Below are positions 1 through 10,043 of a stretch of DNA of 64,000 bases, piece after piece. Source of the stretch: Deltaproteobacteria bacterium (GTDB lineage Bacteria; Myxococcota_A; Polyangia; GCA-2747355; JADLHG01). The notes beneath the pieces were generated by a model. It did not search any database, was not told the origin of the DNA, and was given only the letters and a program-made list of their open reading frames with translations. The translations under genes were made by a program, and so were the position numbers. The stretch covers positions 124,001-188,000 of the forward strand of contig JADLHG010000031.1 in assembly GCA_020848905.1 (NCBI GenBank), in the 5' to 3' direction. Numbering within the stretch: position 1 is the stretch's first letter; every line of letters starts with the position of its first letter.

Positions 1-1322
1 GCGATCAGACCGCGCGCCTCATGCTCGAGCGCGAGCTCATCACCAAGCACATGGCGCTTCGCGAGGCCTACCAGGACCTCGAGCGCATGAACTCCGAGAT
101 CACCACCGCGAACGCCGAGCTCAAGACCACGCGGCGCCACCTCATGCAGCTCGAGAAGATGGCCACCATCGGCAAGTTTGCCGCCGGGGTGGCGCACGAG
201 GTCAATAACCCCATGACCTTCGTGCTGCAGAATCTGCAGCTCCTGCAGAGCTACGCGGGCTATATCGTGCCGATCGTGAGCAGCCACCTCGCGCGCCACG
301 GTGACCGGACCGGTGAGCCCGGCCTGCTCGAGGAGATCCGTGGCGAGCTGCACCAGGTGATCGACGAGACGCTCCAGGGCGCGGACCGCGTGAGCCGGCT
401 CGTGAAGCAGCTCCACGCCTTCTCGAACGTGAGCGACCAGGCGGCCACGCTCACCGACCTGCGGCAGATCCTCGAGACCTCGATCATGATGGTCCAGAAC
501 CAGATCCGCTATCGCGCGCGCCTCGAGCGGCACTTCTTCGAGACGCCGCGGGTGGTCTGCGTGCCGGGCCAGATCAGCCAGGTCCTGGTGAACCTGCTCG
601 TGAACGCGATGCAGGCCCTCGAGGGGCGCGACTTCGAGGGCAACGTGATCGTCGTGCGGCTCTCGACCCGCGGCGACATGATCCTGCTCGAGGTCGAGGA
701 CAACGGGTGCGGCATCGCCCCCGAGCACCTAGGGCGCGTGCTCGACCCCTTCTTCACCACCAAGCCGGCGGGCAAGGGGACGGGGCTCGGCCTCGCGCTC
801 TCCGCGAGCGTCGTGCACCAGCACGGCGGCACGATCGAGGTGGAGAGTCAGCTCGGGACGGGGACGACGGTGCGCGTCCTGCTCCCCATCCAGAGCCCCC
901 ACAAGGTCGGCACGCGCATCACGGACGCCGTGGAGCCGGTGGCGCACCAGGCCCGCATCCTCCTCGTGGACGACGAGGAGACCCTGCTCCGGGCCTCGCA
1001 GCGGAGCTTCGGGCGCCAGCACCAGGTGCGCACGGCGCTCGGTCCGAATGAGGCGCTCCTGCGGCTCGCCGAGGACTCGCAGGTGGATCTGGTCCTGTCG
1101 GACCTCATGATGCCGGACATGGACGGGCTGAGCCTCTGCCGCGAGATCCTGGTCCGGTATCCCCACCTGAAGGGGCGGGTCATGCTCATGACCGGCGGGG
1201 TCTTCACCGACGCTGTGCAGGCCGAGATCAGCGCTTCGGGGCTGCAGGTGCTCCGCAAGCCGTTCGACGGGCAGGATCTGCAGCGGGCGCTGTCGGCGGT
1301 GGGGGGGCCGCGTCTCGAGTAG
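1..1322 (+). CDS. Hybrid sensor histidine kinase/response regulator (5' end cut by the window)
   Basis: The reading frame is already open at the first base, so the first ATG at 21 is probably internal and an N-terminal sensory part lies outside the window. Counting from that ATG: a coiled-coil linker (about 1-45); a HisKA H-box, GVAHEVNNP, with phospho-acceptor His59; a HATPase_c domain with N-box LVNLLVNAMQAL (about 190) and G-boxes DNGCGI and [10 protein letters not shown] (228-260); a short linker; and a C-terminal receiver domain starting ARILLVDDEE (311) with phospho-Asp361 (SDLMMPDMDG) and conserved Lys413. The order kinase-then-receiver marks a hybrid kinase that passes phosphate to its own receiver or to an external phosphotransfer protein. 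No transmembrane segment is visible in this part. The last 95 bases overlap the end of the convergent deacetylase gene. Confidence 0.93.
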   Translation, partial: DQTARLMLERELITKHMALREAYQDLERMNSEITTANAELKTTRRHLMQLEKMATIGKFAAGVAHEVNNPMTFVLQNLQLLQSYAGYIVPIVSSHLARHGDRTGEPGLLEEIRGELHQVIDETLQGADRVSRLVKQLHAFSNVSDQAATLTDLRQILETSIMMVQNQIRYRARLERHFFETPRVVCVPGQISQVLVNLLVNAMQALEGRDFEGNVIVVRLSTRGDMILLEVEDNGCGIAPEHLGRVLDPFFTTKPAGKGTGLGLALSASVVHQHGGTIEVESQLGTGTTVRVLLPIQSPHKVGTRITDAVEPVAHQARILLVDDEETLLRASQRSFGRQHQVRTALGPNEALLRLAEDSQVDLVLSDLMMPDMDGLSLCREILVRYPHLKGRVMLMTGGVFTDAVQAEISASGLQVLRKPFDGQDLQRALSAVGGPRLE

Positions 1323-2148
1323 CGGCTTCGGTTTCAGCGTCCAATCCGACGAGCTCGCTCACCGGAACGCTGCGCAGTCCGAGACGCTCCAGTTCGTCGA
1401 GGAGCAAGGGGAGCACTTCCGCCGCGAGGTGGGTCTGGCCGCTCCTCGGCGCGTCGTGAAGGAGCAGGATCGCCCCTGGGCGCAGCGCAGGGCGGAGCCG
1501 GGCGAAGGCGGCCCGGGCCGTCCTTCCCGGGGCGTGGTCGAGGCCGCGGGCCGAGAAGGCTACCAGCTCGAGCCCCGCGAGGCGCACCCCGCGCACGAGC
1601 CGAGGACTCTGCGCCCCCGCCGGTGGACGAAAGAGGCGCGGCACCTTGCCCGTGGCGCGTGCGATCGCGTCCTGCACGCGCCGGAGCTCTTCCGCGACGC
1701 GCGCCGGTCGCGCGAAGGGCAGGTGCCAGGCGTGCGCGTGGGAGTGATTGCCGAGCTCGTGTCCGGCGGCGGCGATCTGGCCGAGCAGCGCGGGATGGGC
1801 CTCGGCGGCCCTGCCCACCACGAAGAACGTGGCGCGGTGCCCGCGGGCCGCGAGGAGCTCGAGGATCCTCGGCGTTCCCTCGGGGTGCGGGCCGTCGTCG
1901 AAGGTGAGCGACAGGAGCCCCGGGGTGCCGCTCGCGCCGATCACCGGACGGGCCAGCAGTCCCGAGCCCACCGCGAGCGACCCGACGGCCACCGGAGCGA
2001 AGGCGAGCAGCGCGGCGGCGGCGAGGCCGGAGACGAGCGGGAGCTTCCCGAGGAGCGCGAGCAGCGTGAGGAGGAGGGCGCCCCCGGCGGCGACCGCGAC
2101 GAGCCAGCGTCTCGAGGGCGGCCTGAGTGGTCTGCGGGGGTCCGTCAT
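1228..2148 (-). CDS. Membrane-anchored polysaccharide deacetylase (NodB domain)
   Basis: A 306-residue protein with two hydrophobic segments at the N terminus (about 14-34 and 40-66), then a NodB homology domain of carbohydrate esterase family 4. Motif 1 is TFDDGP (82-87) with catalytic-base and metal Asp84/Asp85, motif 2 is the metal ligand HSHAH (135-139), and motif 3 appears as RPPAG. Family members remove N- or O-acetyl groups from peptidoglycan, chitin or exopolysaccharide using a divalent metal; the substrate here is unknown. The anchor suggests action at the periplasmic face of the inner membrane. The start at 2148 (MTDPRRP) avoids a longer upstream extension from 2172. The C terminus is a Pro/Ala-rich tail. 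The gene ends 95 bases inside the convergent kinase gene, and both coding sequences look real. Confidence 0.88.
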   Translation of the reverse strand: MTDPRRPLRPPSRRWLVAVAAGGALLLTLLALLGKLPLVSGLAAAALLAFAPVAVGSLAVGSGLLARPVIGASGTPGLLSLTFDDGPHPEGTPRILELLAARGHRATFFVVGRAAEAHPALLGQIAAAGHELGNHSHAHAWHLPFARPARVAEELRRVQDAIARATGKVPRLFRPPAGAQSPRLVRGVRLAGLELVAFSARGLDHAPGRTARAAFARLRPALRPGAILLLHDAPRSGQTHLAAEVLPLLLDELERLGLRSVPVSELVGLDAETEAATRDAAPPPPTAPAADPARRTACGAPAAPKR

Positions 2149-2197
2149 GTTACACCTTGCGCCCACCATCATAGATGCGAAGGCTCAGGGACCCGAG

Positions 2198-2455
2198 ATG
2201 GATTTCACGCGCGAGCTCAAGGAGCTGATCGTCCGGACGCTGAAGCTGGAGGGGGTGACACCCGACCAGATCGAGGATGGCGCGCCGCTCTTCGGCGGAG
2301 GTCTCGGCCTCGACTCGATCGACGTGCTGGAGCTCACGGTGGCGGTGGAGAAGCGGTACGGAGTGAGCATTCCCGATGAGGCTACCGGGAAGCAGGCCTT
2401 CGCTTCGGTGGAGGCGCTGGCGCGCTTCATCGTCGAGCGGCGTCCCGCGCCGTGA
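2198..2455 (+). CDS. Acyl carrier protein
   Basis: An 85-residue acidic four-helix protein with the 4'-phosphopantetheine attachment motif LGLDSIDVLEL (Ser40). It carries growing acyl chains as thioesters in fatty-acid or polyketide-type synthesis. The ATG at 2198 (MDFTRELKEL) fits the family start; the frame is open further upstream but that part is not ACP-like. It overlaps the next gene, a LolA-like protein, by four bases (GTGA), so the two are translationally coupled. No ketosynthase, acyltransferase or dehydratase gene is nearby, so this is not the fatty-acid-synthesis acpP locus. ACP plus LolA-like protein is the gene content of aryl-polyene-type clusters, but here the pair stands alone. 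Confidence 0.9.
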   Translation: MDFTRELKELIVRTLKLEGVTPDQIEDGAPLFGGGLGLDSIDVLELTVAVEKRYGVSIPDEATGKQAFASVEALARFIVERRPAP

Positions 2456-3099
2456 GGCCGCGGCGAGGGCGCGCGGCGAGCCTGCTCCTGCTCGGTGCCC
2501 TCGTCGCGGGGGTGCCGAGCGCGCCCACCCGGGCTGCCGGGGAGCCAGACGTCACCGCCTTTCTCGCGCGCCTGGCCCGCGCCGGCTCCGGGACGCGCAC
2601 CTTGCAGGGCCGCTTCGTGCAGAAGAAGCGCCTCGCTCTCTTCCGGAACGAGGTGGCGACGCGCGGGCAGCTCACCTACAGCCGGCCCGACAAGCTGCGC
2701 TGGGAAACTCTGGCTCCCGACGACAGCGTGCTCCTCGTCCTCGGTCTGCGGGCCGAGCTGCGGCTGCCGGGAGAAGCGGCGCGCCAGCTCGACCTGCGCA
2801 CCGACCGCACCCTGGGCCCGCTCGTGCAGCAGCTCTTCGTCTGGCTCGGCCTGCGCGAGGGCTCCGGCGTGGCGGAGGCGTACCGTCTGAGCCTCGCCGC
2901 CACCGGCTCGACCTGGACGCTCACCCTCCTGCCTCGAGACGCGGCCCTCAAGCGCCACCTCGTGCGCGTGACGGTCTCCTTCGGGGCCGACCTCCTTCCG
3001 TCGCGGCTCGAGCTCCTCCAGCCGAACGGTGACCGGACGGCGGTAGAGTTCTCCGAGCTGCGTCGGAACCAAGAGGTGCCGGCGTCCCGCTTTCGCTGA
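2452..3099 (+). CDS. LolA-like outer-membrane lipoprotein carrier family protein
   Basis: A 215-residue protein starting with GTG that overlaps the ACP stop codon. Residues 1-28 form a signal peptide (Arg-rich n-region, LLLLGALVAG core, TRAAG cleavage region). The mature part follows the LolA pattern: an early helix with LARLARAGSGTRTLQGRF, then QKKRLALF and a GQLTYSRPDKLRWET strand pair, which resembles the 'G.l.~.~P.~~rWe' signature of the half-barrel. LolA proteins shuttle lipids or lipoproteins through the periplasm in a hydrophobic cavity. The coupling to an ACP suggests a carrier for an acyl or polyene product rather than the general lipoprotein carrier. Family assignment is by pattern; role is inference. 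Confidence 0.75.
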   Translation: MRPRRGRAASLLLLGALVAGVPSAPTRAAGEPDVTAFLARLARAGSGTRTLQGRFVQKKRLALFRNEVATRGQLTYSRPDKLRWETLAPDDSVLLVLGLRAELRLPGEAARQLDLRTDRTLGPLVQQLFVWLGLREGSGVAEAYRLSLAATGSTWTLTLLPRDAALKRHLVRVTVSFGADLLPSRLELLQPNGDRTAVEFSELRRNQEVPASRFR

Positions 3100-3252
3100 G
3101 CCAGGGTGTTTGAGAGGCTGCCGACTGTACGATAGGTTACAGACGACGCCGGATTTGACTCGGCACCGACGTCGGCCACACTAGAGCTCGGTGGGTTTCC
3201 GGAGGCCCGTGAGGTTCCGGGCGAATGCGGCGCCAGGATCCGATCCGGGCGC

Positions 3253-3280
3253 TTGACAAACGAGGGGCCGCGGCTAGACT
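3253..3280 (+). promoter_or_regulatory. Sigma-70-type promoter of dnaG-rpoD
   Basis: TTGACA at 3253-3258 and TAGACT at 3275-3280 are separated by 16 bases. The -35 is a perfect consensus match and the -10 matches four of six. The predicted transcript starts near 3287, giving a leader of about 80 bases before dnaG. Confidence 0.6.
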
Positions 3281-3367
3281 AACCGGCTTCTGAGCAACTG
3301 CCTGAAACCACAGGCCAAATCTTTGGTGGCCGGGGAGCTCCGGCCGAGGGCAGCTACGGCGCGAACC

Positions 3368-5201
3368 ATGTCCAGCTCGAGCGCCTCCGGCCGCGTCCCC
3401 GACGCCGTGATCGACGAGGTCCGTCGCCACACGGACATCGTCCAGATCATCGGCCAGTTCGTGGAGCTCAAGCGCGCGGGCGTGAACCACAAGGGCCTCT
3501 GCCCATTTCACGAGGAAAAGACGCCATCCTTCAACGTACATAGTGGGCGGCAGTTCTTTCATTGCTTCGGCTGCCAGGAGAGCGGGGACGTCTTCGCCTT
3601 CCTCATGAAGCTGGAGGGGCGCCGCTTCTCCGAGGTGCTCGAGGATCTGGCGCGGCGGGCCGGGGTGGAGCTCCCCCAGGAGCGCGAGTCGCCGGCCGAG
3701 GCGCGGGCGCAGGCGGAGCGGCGCAGCGAGAGGCAGAGGGCGCTGGACCTCAACCGCAAGGCGGTGGCGGTATATCGCCGGCTGCTGGCAGGCGAGGGGG
3801 GGCGCGGAGCTCGCGAGTACCTCGGGCAGCGTGGGCTCGGCGAGGCGGTCACCGAGGCCTTCGAGCTTGGGTACGCCCCGGCCACGGCGCAGGCCATGGT
3901 GCGGCTGATCCAGCAGGAGGGGATCCCGGTCAGCGTCGGGGAGACGCTCGGGCTGGTGGCGCGGCGGCGGCAGGGGCCGGGGCACTACGACCGGTTCTGG
4001 GAGCGCGTGATCTTCCCTCTGCACGGGGCGGGAGGGGAGGTGCTGGGCTTCGGTGGGCGGCGGCTCGGGGAGGGGGATGCGCCCAAGTACATCAATACCC
4101 CGGAGACAGCTCTCTATAGAAAGGGAGAGGCGCTCTACGGGCTTTTCCAAGCGGCAAAGGGGATGCGGCGCCGAAATCTGGCGCTCATCGTGGAAGGGAA
4201 CGTGGACGTCCTGCAGATGCATCAGGCCGGCTTCGACCACACGGTGGCTCCGATGGGCACGGCGCTAACCGTGTCCCAGGCGCGGCTCCTTCGGCGGTTC
4301 GCCGAGGGGGTCGTGGCCGTTTTCGACGGGGACAACGCCGGTCGCGCGGCGGCCCGGCGCTCGGTGCCGATTCTCCTCGAGGCGGGGCTGGAGACCAAGA
4401 TCGCGAGCCTGCCCGCCGGCGAGGACCCCGACAGCCTGATCGTCAAGCAGGGGGCCGAGGCGATGCAGGCCGTGCTGGACGGCGCGGTCCCGGCCGTGGA
4501 TTTCGTCTTCGCAGACCTACAGGGACGCATGGATCCGTCGATCCCCGGACGGGCGAGGGTGCTCGAGCAGGTGGCGCCCCTGGTGGCGGCGCTGCCGAGC
4601 CCGGTGGCCCGGGAGCTCTACGTGGATCGTCTCGCGATGGGCCTCGGTATCGACCGCGGGACGGTGGCGCGAGCGGTACGCGGGGATCCCCGCCCGACGG
4701 GAGGCTCCTCCACGAGTCGGCCGGCACCGGCCGCAGGGGGAGCGACCGGGACGGGGACGCCCGCCGTCCGGGAGGCGGCGGAGGTCTTGGACCCGGCCGA
4801 GCTGGACCTCCTGGCGGTGCTGGTGGAGCACCCGCATCTGGTCCCGCGGGCGGAGGAGCACGGGGCGTCGTCTCTTTTGACAAACGAGGCCTTACGCGCT
4901 ACCTATCAGTCCGCCGTGGAGTTGCAGCGTGGGAGTGGGCAGGTGCCGGCCGTGGAGCTTCTGCACGTGGCGCCAGCCCGGATCCGCGATGCGCTCGCGG
5001 GTGCTGTGCTCGCCGGAAAATATGCGTCGGACGGTGACCCCACGCGGGCACTGGACGATTGTGTTCTAGCGTTGCAGCGACGTCGGTTGCGTCTGGAGCT
5101 GCAGCGCATTCGGTTCGAGATGAACCAGGCGCAGTCGAAGGGCGACGCGGTGACGCTACGCGCGCTCGGCCTTCGGCTGGTCCAAGTGGAGCGAGAGATT
5201 C

Positions 5202-5215
<14 letters not shown>
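3368..5215 (+). CDS. dnaG: DNA primase
   Basis: A 615-residue primase that makes the RNA primers for leading and lagging strand synthesis, acting with the replicative helicase. The N-terminal zinc-binding domain has the CHC2 pattern: Cys45, His48, Cys66 and Cys69 ([12 protein letters not shown] and HCFGC). The TOPRIM catalytic core carries Glu276 in VEGNVDVL, where many primases have VEGYMDV, and Asp320 in FDGDNAG. The C-terminal third is the helicase-binding region, preceded by a Gly/Ala/Pro-rich linker near residue 455. The ATG at 3368 gives the family start (MSSSS then [16 protein letters not shown]). The last 14 bases overlap the start of rpoD, so the two form the conserved dnaG-rpoD operon; rpsU, which often precedes them, is absent. 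Confidence 0.97.
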
Positions 5216-7292
<2,077 letters not shown>

Positions 7293-7327
7293 GCTCCACG
7301 GCTCTCTTGACGCAGCGCTCCCACTCG

Positions 7328-7357
7328 TTGACAAATTCTTCCCGTCGGTTCAAGAAT
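7328..7357 (+). promoter_or_regulatory. Candidate promoter of the CAU tRNA gene
   Basis: TTGACA at 7328-7333, an 18-base spacer and AAGAAT at 7352-7357 lie 40 bases upstream of the tRNA. The -35 is perfect and the -10 matches four of six; the spacer is one base longer than ideal. Confidence 0.45.
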
Positions 7358-7396
7358 GGCGCCGCTCGCTGGACGGGCAGGGCAATCTTGGCCCTC

Positions 7397-7472
7397 GGGC
7401 CCATAGCTCAGCGGTGAGAGCCGCCGGCTCATAACCGGTTGGTCCCTGGTTCGAATCCAGGTGGGCCCACCA
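7397..7472 (+). tRNA. tRNA with CAU anticodon (tRNA-Ile2 or elongator tRNA-Met)
   Basis: A complete cloverleaf of 76 bases with encoded CCA. The acceptor stem is GGGCCCA/TGGGCCC, the D arm GCTC/GAGC, the anticodon stem GCCGG/CCGGT with loop CTCATAA, and the T arm CCTGG-TTCGAAT-CCAGG. It is not the initiator, which has three G-C pairs next to the anticodon loop and an unpaired 1-72. A CAU anticodon is shared by elongator Met and by Ile2, where TilS converts C34 to lysidine to read AUA. The GGGCCCA acceptor and the TGGTC variable loop look more like Ile2 to me, but the sequence alone does not settle it. Confidence 0.9.
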
Positions 7473-7549
7473 AAGAGAGAGCTGTGGACGCGAGAGGCAT
7501 GCTTCCCCGAACGCGGCCCTGGCGCCGATGCGCAGAGAAGGAGTAACGC

Positions 7550-8266
7550 TTGCGCGATCAACTGAGACTCGTTGAAGAGCTTTCGCTGGTGGACGCGAAG
7601 ATCCACGAGGCGGAGGCCCAGTTGCTGGCCCTCCCCGCGAAGCTCAAGTCGATCAAGGACGCCGTCGCGACCGTGGAGGTGATGCTCCAGGCCGAGCGGA
7701 AGCAGCTCGACGAGACGCTGCGCTACAAGGCCACGCTGGACGCCGAGCTCCGCGCCGAGCAGGACACCCTGCAGAAGGCCAAGATCAAGCTCCAGGCCGT
7801 GCGGAACACCAAGGAGTTCCTGGCGGTCCAGCGCGAGTTCGACGCCAACAAGAAGACGGCCTCCGAGCGGGATCTGGAGACGGCGAAGCTGACCGACGCC
7901 ATCGCCCAGTTCGAGAAGTCCATCGCGCAGCACGAGGAGGAGCTCAAGGCCATGCAGCAGCACGTGGCCGAGGAGGAAGAGCTCACCACGTCGCGCCTGC
8001 AGGAGGTCGAGGCCGAGATCGGGCGTCACACGGCCGAGCGCGACACGATGGTCGGCGCGATCCGTCGGGACGTGATGGTCAAGTACGAGTCGATCCGCAA
8101 GCGCAAGCCGGGACGGGCCGTGGTCCCCGTGGTCAACGGCGTCTGCACGGGCTGCAACATGTCGGTGCGGCCCCAGGTGTTGATTCACCTTCACCGCGGC
8201 GAGAGCATCGAGCTCTGCCCGAGCTGTCAGCGGATCATCTTTCTCGAGAAGCCCGCCGAGGGGTAG
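7550..8266 (+). CDS. Coiled-coil protein with C-terminal C4 zinc ribbon
   Basis: A 238-residue protein with about 180 residues of nearly continuous heptad helix, then a C4 zinc ribbon: Cys199/Cys202 (VCTGCN) and Cys223/Cys226 (LCPSCQ). This is the conserved bacterial family (CT398-like) often found close to rnpB, as here. Its function is poorly known; nucleic-acid or secretion-related roles have been suggested for relatives. The start is a TTG at 7550, supported by an AGAAGGAG Shine-Dalgarno at 7535-7542 with good spacing and by the family start (LRLVEELSLVDAKI). It lies 78 bases after the tRNA gene. Confidence 0.88.
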   Translation: MRDQLRLVEELSLVDAKIHEAEAQLLALPAKLKSIKDAVATVEVMLQAERKQLDETLRYKATLDAELRAEQDTLQKAKIKLQAVRNTKEFLAVQREFDANKKTASERDLETAKLTDAIAQFEKSIAQHEEELKAMQQHVAEEEELTTSRLQEVEAEIGRHTAERDTMVGAIRRDVMVKYESIRKRKPGRAVVPVVNGVCTGCNMSVRPQVLIHLHRGESIELCPSCQRIIFLEKPAEG

Positions 8267-8301
8267 CCGGCGGGCGGGGGTGGGGCGGGAAGCGGAGAAG
8301 C

Positions 8302-9063
8302 CTACTTCTTCGGGATCCAGACGTCGAATTTGGCCGTGACGTCGCCCTCGGCCTCGTACGAGAGGCTGTCCGGAGCCCACTTGCCGGTCACTTCCACCAC
8401 GAAGTGGCCGTTCTTCCCGTCGCTCGACCAGCTCCCCTTGACGCGGATCTCCGTCAGGTTCTTGTTGTTGACGCTCATGATCGCCGTCTTGCTCACCCCG
8501 GCGTGGTAGGCCACGAAGGTGTAGTGCCCCATGGGGTCCTTTCCCTTGTAGTCGAAGCTCGCGGGCAGCGCGGCTGCAGGGCTGCTCGCGGGGTGCAGGA
8601 GAAGAAGCTCCAGGTGCACCTTGGGTCCGACGGCCACGCCGTTCTTCAGCTCCGCGCAGTAGATACGCGCCATTCCGTTGGTCGCGCCGGTGTAGAGAAG
8701 TTGGTTATCGACGTGCCAGCCGGTCCAGCTGCAGGTGTGGTTGAACGCCGTGCCGTCGAACGTGCCCTGAATCGTTCCGGTGCCCGTGCTGCCGCCGCCG
8801 TCGCCGCTCGCCCCCTTGTCCGCCGCCGGCTTGCCGTCCCCGGTTGCGCCCTTGTCCGGCTTCGCGCCACCGTCGGTCGCGGCGCCCTTGTCCGGGCTCG
8901 CCCCCCCGTCGCCGGTCGCGCCCTTGTCCGCTGCCGTGCCCGTGTCGGCGGTGAGGCCCCCGCCGTCGGGGGTCGTGCTGCTGTTGCCGCAGCCTGGGCC
9001 GAGGAGCAGCGCCAGCGACGCCGAGAGGGGAACGATCCATTGCATACTTCTCTTCTTCTTCAT
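8302..9063 (-). CDS. Lipoprotein with Asp/Gly/Lys-rich repeat linker
   Basis: A 253-residue predicted lipoprotein: signal peptide MKKKRSMQWIVPLSASLALL ending GPGC (lipid Cys25), then about 65 residues of degenerate repeats of the type GDGGAxPDKGA, then a compact domain of about 150 residues (from GTIQGTFDGTAFNHTCSW). That domain is rich in beta strand and Gly and has one Cys pair (HTCSW, IYCAEL). I do not recognise the domain. The ATG at 9063 has a GGAGG Shine-Dalgarno at six bases; an in-frame TTG just upstream is less likely. It sits alone on this strand between the zinc-ribbon gene and rnpB. The repeats probably act as a flexible spacer lifting the domain off the membrane (inference). Confidence 0.8.
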   Translation of the reverse strand: MKKKRSMQWIVPLSASLALLLGPGCGNSSTTPDGGGLTADTGTAADKGATGDGGASPDKGAATDGGAKPDKGATGDGKPAADKGASGDGGGSTGTGTIQGTFDGTAFNHTCSWTGWHVDNQLLYTGATNGMARIYCAELKNGVAVGPKVHLELLLLHPASSPAAALPASFDYKGKDPMGHYTFVAYHAGVSKTAIMSVNNKNLTEIRVKGSWSSDGKNGHFVVEVTGKWAPDSLSYEAEGDVTAKFDVWIPKK

Positions 9064-9281
9064 CAAGTACCTCCCTTAGGTGTAGGCCTCGGCGCTGTGG
9101 CGCCGGGACGTAAGACGCATCGATAGGGGACCCCCAGGAAATAGTGCAAAGCGGCACCTTCTACACTACAGGGCCGATCCCGGGACGGGCAACTGTTCGA
9201 CAGCGCGCTGCCCGAGGAGTCGCTGCCCGCACGTGCGAGAGACCTGCCGCGCCGCGCCGAAGGCCTCTCTCGAGCCATCCC

Positions 9282-9309
9282 TTGACTTCCCTCGCCCGCA
9301 CGGCATGCT
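9282..9309 (+). promoter_or_regulatory. Candidate promoter of rnpB
   Basis: TTGACT at 9282-9287 and CATGCT at 9304-9309, spaced by 16 bases, lie about 20 bases upstream of the predicted RNase P RNA 5' end. The -10 matches only three of six. Confidence 0.35.
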
Positions 9310-9328
9310 CTGCCCGCGCGGCTTCCGC

Positions 9329-9758
<430 letters not shown>

Positions 9759-9789
9759 GACGGGAGCCGCGCACTTCCGTCAGGGCCCT

Positions 9790-9999
9790 CTAGCTGTGCC
9801 GGGCCTGCAGAGCGTCGGTCACCGTCTTGACCCCATCTTCGAGCAGCTTGACGTCGCGTCGCAGCGATTCGAGCTCACTCTGCACGCGGAGCAAGCGCCG
9901 CGTGACGACGGCCTGGACGATGAGAATGACCAGGATCACCGTCGCCGACAGCCCCGTGTAGATCAGCACCTGCGCGTCGAAGAGTCGGGTCAGTCCCAT
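9790..9999 (-). CDS. Small membrane protein with coiled coil
   Basis: A 69-residue protein: a short amphipathic start (MGLTRLFDAQ), one strong transmembrane helix (VLIYTGLSATVILVILIVQAV without the ends, about 11-32), a positive patch (TRRLLR), then a charged heptad helix (VQSELESLRRDVKLLEDGV). The start has an AAAGGAG Shine-Dalgarno at suitable spacing. It lies 44 bases after the multiheme cytochrome gene on the same strand, so it may be co-transcribed. Architecture resembles small assembly or subunit proteins such as CcmD-like ones (single helix then charged tail), but no family motif allows a firm name. Confidence 0.65.
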   Translation of the reverse strand: MGLTRLFDAQVLIYTGLSATVILVILIVQAVVTRRLLRVQSELESLRRDVKLLEDGVKTVTDALQARHS

Positions 10000-10043
10000 G
10001 GTGCGGCTCCTTTCGTGCCCCAAGGACCGATGAGCCCCCTGGC

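Noticed and set aside
4877-4906. TTGACA inside dnaG followed by CTACCTAT as an internal rpoD promoter.
   Set aside because: The -10 matches only two of six at any allowed spacing, and the element is inside coding sequence.
9067-9328. Several short open frames in the region before rnpB.
   Set aside because: No ribosome-binding site or recognisable protein; the region is an rnpB promoter and leader.
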